DNA from: Rhodospirillales bacterium
GTDB taxonomy: Bacteria; Pseudomonadota; Alphaproteobacteria; Rhodospirillales; Shumkoniaceae
Length of the DNA stretch: 64,000 nucleotides
Assembly: GCA_014859895.1 (NCBI GenBank)
Contig: JACZKS010000029.1
Span: 31,359 to 95,358, forward strand
Direction: 5' to 3'
The notes beneath the pieces were generated by a model. It made no database searches. It had not been told where the DNA came from and worked only from the letters and a program-made list of their open reading frames with translations. Of this stretch, positions 56,019-64,000 are shown one piece after another (position 1 is the first letter of the stretch; each line of letters opens with the position of its first letter). The translations under genes were made by a program, and so were the position numbers.

Positions 56019-58316
56019 TTACCGCGAAGCAGCCCTCATCCGGCGCGCCGCCTCGACCATGTTGACCAGCGCGGGACGCACCTCCTCCCACTTGCGGGTT
56101 TTCAGGCCGCAATCGGGATTGACCCAGATCTGATCGGGCGCCAGGCGCTCGGCGGCCTTGGCGAGCAATGCCGTCATCTCGTCGACCGACGGACAGCGCG
56201 GCGTATGAATGTCGTAAACGCCCGGCCCGATGTCGTTCGGATAACGGTAATTCGTGAACGCGTCCAGAAGCTCCATCTTCGAGCGCGCGGTCTCGATGGA
56301 AATGACGTCGGCGTCCATGGCGCCGATCGAATCGATGATGTCGTTGAACTCCGAGTAACACATGTGGGTGTGGATCTGGGTGGCGTCGGCGACGCCGCAC
56401 GCCGCAAGGCGGAAACTCGCCACCGCCCAGTCGAGATAGGGCCGCCACTCGGTGCGGCGGAGCGGCAGGCCCTCGCGGAAGGCGGGCTCGTCGATCTGGA
56501 TGATCGAAATGCCAGCCTTCTCCAGATCGACCACCTCGTCGCGCAATGCCAGGGCGATCTGGCGGCAGGTCCGCTCGCGGGGCTGGTCGTCGCGCACGAA
56601 CGACCATTGCAGCATGGTGACGGGACCGGTCAGCATGCCCTTCATGGGTTTGCCGGTAAGCGACTGCGCATAGGCCGACCACTCGACGGTCATCGGCCGG
56701 GGCCGCGAGACGTCTCCGAAAATGACCGGCGGGCGCACGTAGCGCGAGCCGTAGCTTTGCACCCAGCCGTGTTTGGTGAAGGCATATCCCGACAGCTGTT
56801 CGCCGAAATACTGCACCATGTCGTTGCGCTCGAACTCGCCATGGACCAGCACGTCGATCCCGACGTCCTCCTGCCAGCGCACGGCCGCCTTGGTCTCCTT
56901 GCGCAGAAAATCCCGATACTCGGCATCGCCGAGCGTTCCCTTGGCGTGGGCGGCGCGGGCCTTGCGCACCTCCTCGGTCTGCGGGAAGGAGCCGATGGTG
57001 GTGGTCGGGAAGGCCGGCAATCCGAGGCGATCCCGTTGCAGCTGCCGGCGGGCCGCGAAGGGCTTCGCGCGGCGCGTCATGTCCGGCGTCACCGCATCGA
57101 GGCGCGCCTTGACCTTTCCGTCGTGGATCTTGGGCGACGCCTTGCGGGTCGCCGCCGCCGCGGCCGAGTCCTCCAGTTCGTCGGCCACGTCGGCGCGCCC
57201 CCGGTCGATGGCCCGCCCCAGGGTCACGATCTCGTCGACCTTCTGCACCGCGAAGGCGAGCCAGCTCTTGAGGTCGGGATCGAGACCGGCTTCGAGGTCG
57301 AGATCGATCGGCACGTGCAGCAGCGAGCAGGAGGGCCCGATCATCGAGCGCTCGACACCGCGCCGGTCGACGGCCGGCTCGATGCGATCGAGGATCGCCG
57401 GCAGATCGGCCTGCCAGACATTGCGGCCGTCGATGACGCCAAAGGACAGCACAAGGCCGGCCGGCGCCCGGGAAAGGACATCGTCGAGCTGAGCGGGTGC
57501 CCGCACCAGGTCCAGATGAAGCCCGGCCACGGGAAGCTCGAGCGCGGTATCGAGGTTGTCGTCCAATCCGCCGAAATAGGTGGTGAGCAGAAGCTTCAGG
57601 CCAGGCACCGCCGCCGCCAGAACCTTGTAGGCATGGGCCAGGGCATTCCGCTGGGCGTCGGCCAGGTCGAGTACCAGGCAGGGCTCGTCGATCTGTACCC
57701 AATCGGCCCCTTCCCCGGCAAGGCGCCTCAATACCTCGGCGTAGACGGGCAGTACGCCGGGCAGAAGCGACAGCGGATCGAGCGCGTCGTCCTTGCTTTT
57801 GCCGAGCAGCAGATAGGTGACCGGGCCGAGCACGACCGGCCGCGTGCGAACGCCCAGTGCCTTCGCTTCCAGGAACTCGTCGATCGGCTTGGTCGACGCC
57901 AGCGTGAAGGCCTGCCCGGGCGCGAACTCCGGGACCATGTAGTGGTAGTTGGTGTCGAACCACTTGGTCATCTCCAGGGCCGGAAGATCGCCGTCGGCCC
58001 GGCCACGCGTCCCGCGCGCCATAGCGAAATAGGTTTCGGGCGAAACCGGCCCGCCGCGCCATTCGTAGAGGGAGGGAATGGCGCCAAGCATGACGCTGGT
58101 GTCCAGCACATGGTCATAGAGCGAGAAGTCGCTGCTGGGAACATGCGTGACGCCCGCCCCCTGCTGGCGCGCCCAAGCCGCCGTCCGCAAGGCGGCGGCG
58201 TCATCGAGGAGCGCCCGGGCATCGGTCTTGCCGGCCCAGTGGCTTTCGAGGGCTGTCTTCAGTTCGCGGCGGGGACCGATGCGCGGAAACCCCAGGGTGC
58301 TGGTAACGATGGACAT
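56019..58316 (-). CDS. metE: Cobalamin-independent methionine synthase
   Basis: MSIVTSTLGFPRIGPRRELKTALESHWAGK; TTTIGSFPQTEEVRKARA; IQIDEPAFREGLPLR; HTHMCYSEFNDI. Confidence 0.97.
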   Translation of the reverse strand: MSIVTSTLGFPRIGPRRELKTALESHWAGKTDARALLDDAAALRTAAWARQQGAGVTHVPSSDFSLYDHVLDTSVMLGAIPSLYEWRGGPVSPETYFAMARGTRGRADGDLPALEMTKWFDTNYHYMVPEFAPGQAFTLASTKPIDEFLEAKALGVRTRPVVLGPVTYLLLGKSKDDALDPLSLLPGVLPVYAEVLRRLAGEGADWVQIDEPCLVLDLADAQRNALAHAYKVLAAAVPGLKLLLTTYFGGLDDNLDTALELPVAGLHLDLVRAPAQLDDVLSRAPAGLVLSFGVIDGRNVWQADLPAILDRIEPAVDRRGVERSMIGPSCSLLHVPIDLDLEAGLDPDLKSWLAFAVQKVDEIVTLGRAIDRGRADVADELEDSAAAAATRKASPKIHDGKVKARLDAVTPDMTRRAKPFAARRQLQRDRLGLPAFPTTTIGSFPQTEEVRKARAAHAKGTLGDAEYRDFLRKETKAAVRWQEDVGIDVLVHGEFERNDMVQYFGEQLSGYAFTKHGWVQSYGSRYVRPPVIFGDVSRPRPMTVEWSAYAQSLTGKPMKGMLTGPVTMLQWSFVRDDQPRERTCRQIALALRDEVVDLEKAGISIIQIDEPAFREGLPLRRTEWRPYLDWAVASFRLAACGVADATQIHTHMCYSEFNDIIDSIGAMDADVISIETARSKMELLDAFTNYRYPNDIGPGVYDIHTPRCPSVDEMTALLAKAAERLAPDQIWVNPDCGLKTRKWEEVRPALVNMVEAARRMRAASR

Positions 58317-58535
58317 GGACGTGGCCTTTCGCGTTCACGCGCCCGACATCGGACGCGAAGCTGGGTGAGCGGGCGGGGAACCGGGTTCGTCACGCCGGAG
58401 AAAGGCGACATCATCTCACCACCCCATCATCATCAATGGGGGCATGGACCGAGCGGACGCAAGCAGGACACCCAGATGGCGCCGGGCCATCTTTCGCAAG
58501 CGGCCAACCGGGACACCCCGCCCGAGGACGTTCAC

Positions 58536-58748
58536 AGGTCGCGGCAGGTTTCCTGGCTTGCGGGTCAGCGTCGCTGTCTGGCCTTCCCGGCACCTATTTG
58601 GCGCCAGTGACACGTCTCGACAGCGGCTCGCCGCTTACAGTTGCGGGGGCAGCCCCGGCTTTGCCGCGCGATCCAACGACCGGACCGGACGGCGCACCGA
58701 ATTCCCTCTTCGCCCTGACCCCTGACAAGGGCTCAGAGAACCACGACA
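58536..58748 (-). ncRNA. Cobalamin riboswitch upstream of metE
   Basis: Reverse complement contains GGGGCTGCCCCCGCAACTGTAAGCGGCGAG...GTGTCACTGG...GGGAAGGCCAGACAGCG...CAAGCCAGGAAACCTGCCGCGAC. Confidence 0.94.
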
Positions 58749-58883
58749 GTTCAAGTTAATCCGAAACCCGGGCCCTTTGTCAATCGTCATATAAAGATAT
58801 CTTTATGTCATCAGGGCGTAGGCGTTTGCATGGCCCTCGGCCCAATGGCGGGAAGCAAGTCGATATTCGTCCGGAGCCGTAGG

Positions 58884-59147
58884 CTACCTGTCTCTTTTGC
58901 CCGGCAGACATCCCTTCGCCGCCGTACATCCACAGCCCCCACACGGGTTCTTCGCTCGGAAGCGCCGCAAGAGGTGCCATCCGGCCAAGACCACGAGGCC
59001 GACGATCAACAGAGACTCGACCCACGTTATTTCCGGAGCCGCCACGATGGCGGACTCCCCGGCGGCGGTTGCCAGATCGGGAACGGCCATCGAAAGGGCC
59101 GCTTCGCCCGCCACAGCGAGCGCAATCAAAGGGCGTGTTCGGTTCAT
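58884..59147 (-). CDS. FeoB-associated Cys-rich membrane protein
   Basis: TM WVESLLIVGLVVLAGWHLLRRF followed by KNPCGGCGCTAAKGC; adjacent to feoB. Confidence 0.75.
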   Translation of the reverse strand: MNRTRPLIALAVAGEAALSMAVPDLATAAGESAIVAAPEITWVESLLIVGLVVLAGWHLLRRFRAKNPCGGCGCTAAKGCLPGKRDR

Positions 59148-61738
59148 GAATGGCCACCTTGCGCCAACGGTCTGCCGCCAGTCCAGGCGCGCCAAGCGGG
59201 AACCGCGAGGCCGACGACCACCAAAAGCGTCGCGATGGTGGCGTAGTAGCCGGTCATCGCCCCGATGCCGCTGGCGCCGAGCAGATCCCCGACCGTGTAG
59301 ACCGTACTGGCAGCCACCAGCCCCAGGGCGGTCGGGAACAGGATGGAAAACAGCATCCAGCGGTACGAGCCGGTCTGGACGCGGACCATGATCGTCGTCG
59401 CCAGGCACGGCGGATAGAGGGAGAAGAAGATGATCACGGCCGTTGCCATCAGCGCCGTCCGGCCCGCCGACGAAACCTCGGCATCCATCCGCCGTTCGAG
59501 GCTTTGCTGTTCGTCGGCGCCCTCCTGGAACAGGACGCCCAGCGTCGCCACGCTGCTTTCGCGGGCCGCGAAGGAGCTCAGAAGCGCGACGTTGATTTTC
59601 CAATCGAAGCCGGCATAGCGGGTAACCGGCTCCATCCCTCGGCCGATGGTGCCCAGGAAGCTGTCGACGATCCTCTCCTCCTTCATCTCCCGGCGCAGCA
59701 ACTTTCTCTCGCCGTCCAGCTTTTTCAGCGCCCCCTGGGCCTGCCGGAGAGTCTTGTCGGAGGTTCGCGCGACGAACGGGTAGAAGTCCGGGTCGCGCGT
59801 CTTGAACGTCTCTTCCACCGCCGCGTTTGCTTCCTGGCCGGAAGCGTTCAGCCTGGCGCTCTTGTAGGCCGTGAAATAGTTGAGCAGGGCCACGAGACGC
59901 TCGTCCGACAGTCCTTCGACGTGGGGGTTGCCCTCTACCGCCTTGCGGAAGGTCGACAGAGCGGACTCGGCCTTCTGCTCGTAGGTGGCGTTGCGCTCCT
60001 CGCCAAGGCCGGGGAACTGGAGCAGGGCGAAGATGATCACCGACACGGCGACCACGATGGTGCCCACCTTCTTGATGTACAGCCACGTCCGTTCGACGGA
60101 CCGCCGGAGCATGCCGGTCAGGGTCGGCAAGTGATAGTCGGGCAACTGCATCACGAAGGGCGCCGTTTCCACGCCGCTTAGGACCGTTCCGGTCAGCAGC
60201 TTGGCTACCAGGAGGGCGGCGATGACGGTCATCGTGGCGATGAAGAACATCATCAGCGGCTTGTTGTCGGGAAAGAAGGCGTTCAGCAGAAGGGTGTAGA
60301 GCGGGACCTTCGCCAGGCAGTTCATGAAGGGGACGGTCAGGATGGTCGCCATGCGGGCCCGCGTGTCGGGAATGCCCTTGGTCGCCATGACGCCCGGCAC
60401 GGCGCAGCCCCCGGCGAAAACCCCGGCCAGGATGAAGGGCAGGGTCGACTGTCCGTGCAGCCCGAAGCGGTGAAGCACCCGGTCCATCATGAAGGCGATG
60501 CGCGCCAGGTAGCCGCTGTCCTCCAGTGCGGCGATCAGGGCGAAGAGGATCAGGAAGATCGGCACGTAGTTGAGCAGGGCGTTGGCGCTGTCCACCATCC
60601 ACAGCCCGAGTGATGTGGCCAGGGGATCGTGCAGAAAGCCTGCCGCCGGCAGCAGATCGACGGCCAGGTTGCGAAAGGCCGCTAAAAACGGCCAAGTGAT
60701 GGTGGTCAGTTCGTAGCCTCGGATGATCGACAGATCGTAAATCGCATAGACCACCGCCAGCAGGAAGAACGGCGCCAAAAACCGGTTGAGCACGATCCTG
60801 TCGATGCGTTCGGAAATGCTGGTGGCGGCCTGCGGCTTGCGAAGCGTGCACGCTTCGGCGATCTCGCCCGCCGCTTCGTTGCGCCGCCGCAACAGATAAT
60901 CGGCCACGGAAACCTGGTGCCGCTGCCGAAAGGCCGCCGCACCGTCCCGGGCGCGCGTCAGGATGGCGTCGGCATCGAGCCCGTTCCGCCGGACCACACG
61001 TTCCGCCTCGGCATCGCCTTCCAGCAGCTTGCGCGCCAGCCAGGCGCGGGGTACGGGCAGGGAATCATCCCCCTGGGCCGCGAGAAGGGACTCGATGGGT
61101 TGCAAAAATTCATCGAGGCCGGGGTAGTCGACGACTCCGGCGGAAAGTTTCGCGGAAAGCGCCGCTTGCCCGAGCGTCTCGCGAAGTTCCTTCTTTCCCC
61201 GCCCCTTTCTGCCGACCGTCTCGACGACAGGAATGCCGAGTCGCGCGGCCAGCGCTGCCGCATCGACGGCAATGCCCCTCCGGCGTGCGACGTCGATCAT
61301 GTTCAGCGCGATCACCATCGGGAAGCCCATCTCCATCAGTTGGAGCGTAAGGTTGAGGCTCCGCCTGAGGCTGGTCGTGTCGATGACGTTGGCGACGACG
61401 TCGGGCCGTTCCTCGATCAGAAAGCTGCGGGCCACCCGTTCTTCCAAGGAAAACGGGGCTAGACTGTAGGTGCCCGGCAGATCGACGAGTGTGATCCGCC
61501 GGCCGTCCACGGAAAAGGTCCCGGTCTTCTTGTCGACCGTTACGCCAGGATAGTTGGCGACATGCTGGCGCGCCCCGGTCAACATATTAAAGATCGTCGA
61601 TTTTCCGGAGTTCTGCTGGCCGGCGAGCCCAATCAGCGCATTGCGGGACGCCGGGGCGGGGGACTGTCGGCCGGGCAGAGGCGGTTCTTCCGTCGCGCTT
61701 TCGCGGGCGTGGCATGGGGCCGGCGCGTCACTCGTCAT
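59144..61738 (-). CDS. feoB: Ferrous iron transporter B
   Basis: GLAGQQNSGKSTIFNMLTGARQHVANYPGVTVDKKTG; VDLPGTYSLAPFSLEE; FMNCLAKVPLYTLLLNAFF. Confidence 0.95.
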   Translation of the reverse strand: MTSDAPAPCHARESATEEPPLPGRQSPAPASRNALIGLAGQQNSGKSTIFNMLTGARQHVANYPGVTVDKKTGTFSVDGRRITLVDLPGTYSLAPFSLEERVARSFLIEERPDVVANVIDTTSLRRSLNLTLQLMEMGFPMVIALNMIDVARRRGIAVDAAALAARLGIPVVETVGRKGRGKKELRETLGQAALSAKLSAGVVDYPGLDEFLQPIESLLAAQGDDSLPVPRAWLARKLLEGDAEAERVVRRNGLDADAILTRARDGAAAFRQRHQVSVADYLLRRRNEAAGEIAEACTLRKPQAATSISERIDRIVLNRFLAPFFLLAVVYAIYDLSIIRGYELTTITWPFLAAFRNLAVDLLPAAGFLHDPLATSLGLWMVDSANALLNYVPIFLILFALIAALEDSGYLARIAFMMDRVLHRFGLHGQSTLPFILAGVFAGGCAVPGVMATKGIPDTRARMATILTVPFMNCLAKVPLYTLLLNAFFPDNKPLMMFFIATMTVIAALLVAKLLTGTVLSGVETAPFVMQLPDYHLPTLTGMLRRSVERTWLYIKKVGTIVVAVSVIIFALLQFPGLGEERNATYEQKAESALSTFRKAVEGNPHVEGLSDERLVALLNYFTAYKSARLNASGQEANAAVEETFKTRDPDFYPFVARTSDKTLRQAQGALKKLDGERKLLRREMKEERIVDSFLGTIGRGMEPVTRYAGFDWKINVALLSSFAARESSVATLGVLFQEGADEQQSLERRMDAEVSSAGRTALMATAVIIFFSLYPPCLATTIMVRVQTGSYRWMLFSILFPTALGLVAASTVYTVGDLLGASGIGAMTGYYATIATLLVVVGLAVPAWRAWTGGRPLAQGGHS

Positions 61739-62054
61739 CGTCCACCTCGATCAGCGCGGCTTCCGCCCGGCGAATGGAAACGTTGTCGTCGCCAAGCCGG
61801 ACCTGGATGGGGTCGTTCAGCGGCGCGCTGCGAACGACAACGGCTTTGCCATCGGGAACGAAACCCAGGTCCATCAGCCGCTGCCTGACGCCGGTCGTGC
61901 CACCCACCGAGCGGATACGGCACCGGCAGCCTTCCGGCTGGCTGTTCAGGCTGCAGCCGTGATGGCGACCGCCGCCGCCCCGGACGGTCTGCTCATCGTC
62001 TTTGCCATGGCGCATACGGAACCGGCGCCGCCTGCCTTTCGACTCTTCGTTCAT
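61728..62054 (-). CDS. feoA: FeoA family protein
   Basis: RQRLMDLGFVPDGKAVVVRSAPLNDPIQVRLGDDNVSIRRAEAALIEVDDD. Confidence 0.88.
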   Translation of the reverse strand: MNEESKGRRRRFRMRHGKDDEQTVRGGGGRHHGCSLNSQPEGCRCRIRSVGGTTGVRQRLMDLGFVPDGKAVVVRSAPLNDPIQVRLGDDNVSIRRAEAALIEVDDDE

Positions 62055-62250
62055 ACCCGACTTTTTCCAGAACATTCGCGCTGCGACCTTTGATCGATCG
62101 GCCCCGCCGGTTGCCTTCCCCGGGCAGGCCGGCGGAGTGTTGTTCCTGCAAGGATCCCGGGGCTTGAATGGGGTGAGGGGCGGCAATCGGCGCCGCCCCC
62201 CGTCACAAGGGATGTTGAAACGAAACGCCTGTTTCTCTAGCCGGGCAGCG

Positions 62251-63036
62251 TCACTTCATGTCCTCGGCGTAGATCCAGATCACCGCATCCTGGGACAGTT
62301 CCTTGCCCTTGTGCTCCTTTACCGGCCCCGAACCGAGGGCGGCGAACCCCCAGAACCCCGCCTTCGGGATGCCGAAGGTGAAGACGCCGCGCTCGTCGGT
62401 GATGGCCACCAGTGCGCTCGACGCCGGCTGCGCGGTCACTTCTCCGGGCTTGTTCGCCTTCATGTCCGGCAGGGCTGCCATGTACTCGATCTCGATCTCA
62501 ACGCCGGCAGCGGGCTTGCCGTCGCTGAGCAGGACCCCCGAGAAGGTCGATCCGGTCAGAAGGTTGTAGGGCTTGTTCAGGGGCACGATCTCGGTCGGCA
62601 ATCCAACGGGCTGTTCCCATCCGGTGGGAACGCCGCCTTTGTTGACGAAGGACTTGGTGATCTGCTGGATGTAGATGCCTTCCGAGCCTTCGAAGTAGGG
62701 CTCGGGAACCAGCACGAAGATGTAATCCCCGTTCCGCTGGATCTTGACCTCGGCCTCGAACGCCTTGCTGGCATTGCTGGCGCCGTGCCAGGTGATCGGC
62801 TTCAGCGCGTTCGTCAGATCCGTCCGTTCGCCCTTGAAGGAATAGGAGAAGGATTCCGGCTTGCCCATGTCCATCGCATGGCCGTTTTCGAACGGATGCG
62901 TGAAGACAAGCTTGAAGGGGAGCGTTTCCGGGTTTTCCAGGTTCACAACCGGCGTGTAGACCAGCTGGAAGTGTGCCCATGCCGGAGCCGCGGAGAAGGC
63001 GAGAACTGCCGCAACGGCAGAAGCCAGTCGTCGCAT
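62251..63036 (-). CDS. DUF4198 family periplasmic protein
   Basis: Signal peptide; AHFQLVYTPVVNLENPETLPFKLVFTHPFENGHAMDMGKPESF...GYMUT-like DUF4198 domain. Confidence 0.72.
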   Translation of the reverse strand: MRRLASAVAAVLAFSAAPAWAHFQLVYTPVVNLENPETLPFKLVFTHPFENGHAMDMGKPESFSYSFKGERTDLTNALKPITWHGASNASKAFEAEVKIQRNGDYIFVLVPEPYFEGSEGIYIQQITKSFVNKGGVPTGWEQPVGLPTEIVPLNKPYNLLTGSTFSGVLLSDGKPAAGVEIEIEYMAALPDMKANKPGEVTAQPASSALVAITDERGVFTFGIPKAGFWGFAALGSGPVKEHKGKELSQDAVIWIYAEDMK

Positions 63037-63116
63037 GACGTTTCCTTTCTATTTCTTGTGGAAAGTGTTTGTGCGGCCAACGAGCGATCCCTGCCCGTCG
63101 CCGAACGCGCGAACGG

Positions 63117-63443
63117 TTACTTCGCTATTTTCGAGCTCGGGATCTCGACGTCATGTCCCGGACCTGCGTCGAAAATCACCTTGAAGTCGCCTTTCGGCTT
63201 CTTGAACTCGAACTCGCTTCCGTCCGACATCTTGCCTTCGAGGATGGTGCTGCCGTCGCTGCCGACCACCCGCATCTTTACCCCGGCGGCCGAGGATCCA
63301 TCAGAGAACCCGCCTTCGCAAAGAATGGTGCCGTCCCCGTTGTCGTAGCACGAGCACAGCGGCGTATGGGCCACGGCGGGGGCGGTCCCCATCATGACAA
63401 CCAGAGAGAGTGCATACAGGCCGTTCATTCGCATCTTAACCAT
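63117..63443 (-). CDS. Small secreted protein of unknown function (CSCYDNGDGTILCEGGFSDGSSAAG)
   Basis: Signal peptide MNGLYALSLVVMMGTAPAVAHT; reads divergently from the right edge with a palindromic box upstream. Confidence 0.65.
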   Translation of the reverse strand: MVKMRMNGLYALSLVVMMGTAPAVAHTPLCSCYDNGDGTILCEGGFSDGSSAAGVKMRVVGSDGSTILEGKMSDGSEFEFKKPKGDFKVIFDAGPGHDVEIPSSKIAK

Positions 63444-63517
63444 CTTTCATTCAACCATAGATCATCATTGGAAATAACCATGATACCTTCGTGGCTATAA
63501 CACTAATGCGACTCGAT

Positions 63518-63532
63518 TGCAATGATATTGCA
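63518..63532. promoter_or_regulatory. Candidate iron-responsive regulator (Fur/Irr-like) palindrome
   Basis: TGCAAT-gat-ATTGCA perfect 6-bp arms, followed by atatcatttcc, upstream of the 63443 minus-strand gene. Confidence 0.45.
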
Positions 63533-63954
63533 TATCATTTCCACGTGGATGAGGGTCTGCGCCGGCCATTGCACTGCGGCGACGAATGCCCCCTACCGGG
63601 AGGCCCTGAACAGTTGGCGCGAGGTCCCTGCGCCCCTGAGCCCCTATTTCCCGCCGTCGCCGGCTGCCCTTAAGGGTTGCCTGGCTCGGCCGCGCCGTCT
63701 TCGCCCTTGACCGCGTCGAACGCGGCGACGGCCTTGGCCGTATCGTCTCGCTACCGCCAGCCATGACCGAAGCCAAATCCAGACGCCATCCAGCGTCAAA
63801 GGCACGCTCGTCCCCTTACCATCGACCCCGCCGAACACCCGTCAACGTGAATAGATCGGGCTAGAGCAATTTCCGGTCGGTTGGAATCGAGAGGGATTCC
63901 CAAAGGGGTCGAAATCTGATTCAAGATAGGGGCTGGTGAGGGAGGCCAGCCCGC

Positions 63955-64000
63955 ATGCCCGAACCTCTTTCCAAAGATCTTCGTAAGCGGTTGGTTTCGG
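63955..64000 (+). mobile_element. Probable start of an IS630-family transposase, truncated by window edge
   Basis: ATG at 63955 gives MPEPLSKDLRKRLVS, resembling IS630 N-termini (MPxPLSxDLRxRVV). Confidence 0.5.

Noticed and set aside
55956-58610. 884-aa plus-strand ORF across metE and its riboswitch
   Set aside because: Fully antisense to metE with canonical motifs, and runs through the riboswitch; an artefact of high GC.
58884-60851. 655-aa ORF spanning the Cys-rich protein and feoB in a shifted frame
   Set aside because: Only its last ~88 codons (58884-59147) form a plausible protein; the rest is out of frame with feoB.
63495-63840. ORFs in the right-end intergenic stretch
   Set aside because: Short, overlapping on both strands, Arg/Pro-rich, no recognisable motif or convincing start.
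1-64000. CRISPR arrays, rRNA or tRNA genes
   Set aside because: No regularly spaced direct repeats with unique spacers and no recognisable rRNA/tRNA sequence seen on either strand.

Overview
64 kb of a GC-rich chromosome, most consistent with an alphaproteobacterium (Rhodospirillales-like by gene content; taxonomy is inferred). No rRNA, tRNA or CRISPR array was recognised. From left to right:
(1) End of a CysJ/P450-reductase-type flavoprotein.
(2) A pteridine/riboflavin-like biosynthetic locus (about 1-11 kb): MDR dehydrogenase, QueD/PTPS, GT4, methyltransferase, RibD-reductase, GTP cyclohydrolase II with a degenerate RibB-like N-domain, creatininase family, plus sulfatase, LPG-synthase-TM and CDP-alcohol phosphatidyltransferase membrane proteins.
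(3) The most unusual region (11.27-24.64 kb): a 1284-aa SARP-cyclase-like-AAA-TPR regulator, an MliC+DUF333 lipoprotein, a ~2150-aa secreted repeat protein ending in ricin-type lectin domains, and an orphan lipoprotein TPR-secretin. Four sites in this region carry paired CTAACGC-type heptamers at an exact 11-bp period. A TA-starting hexamer lies exactly 8 bp beyond each pair, the architecture described for SARP operators. I propose this as an undescribed SARP-controlled secretion/adhesion system.
(4) Two TRAP-transporter catabolic islands (DUF1445/DUF2848/amidase; DUF1537 kinase/PdxA2/racemase/aldolase).
(5) Tandem nucleoside hydrolases with an SBP5 protein and a LacI regulator.
(6) SitABCD-type metal ABC transporter and a DUF1007-NicO Ni/Co exporter.
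(7) nrdAB and metE, each behind a near-duplicate cobalamin riboswitch leader.
(8) feoAB, a Cys-rich membrane protein and a DUF4198 locus, with a probable IS630-family transposase start at the right edge.
All calls come from reading sequence and translated motifs; no database search was run.
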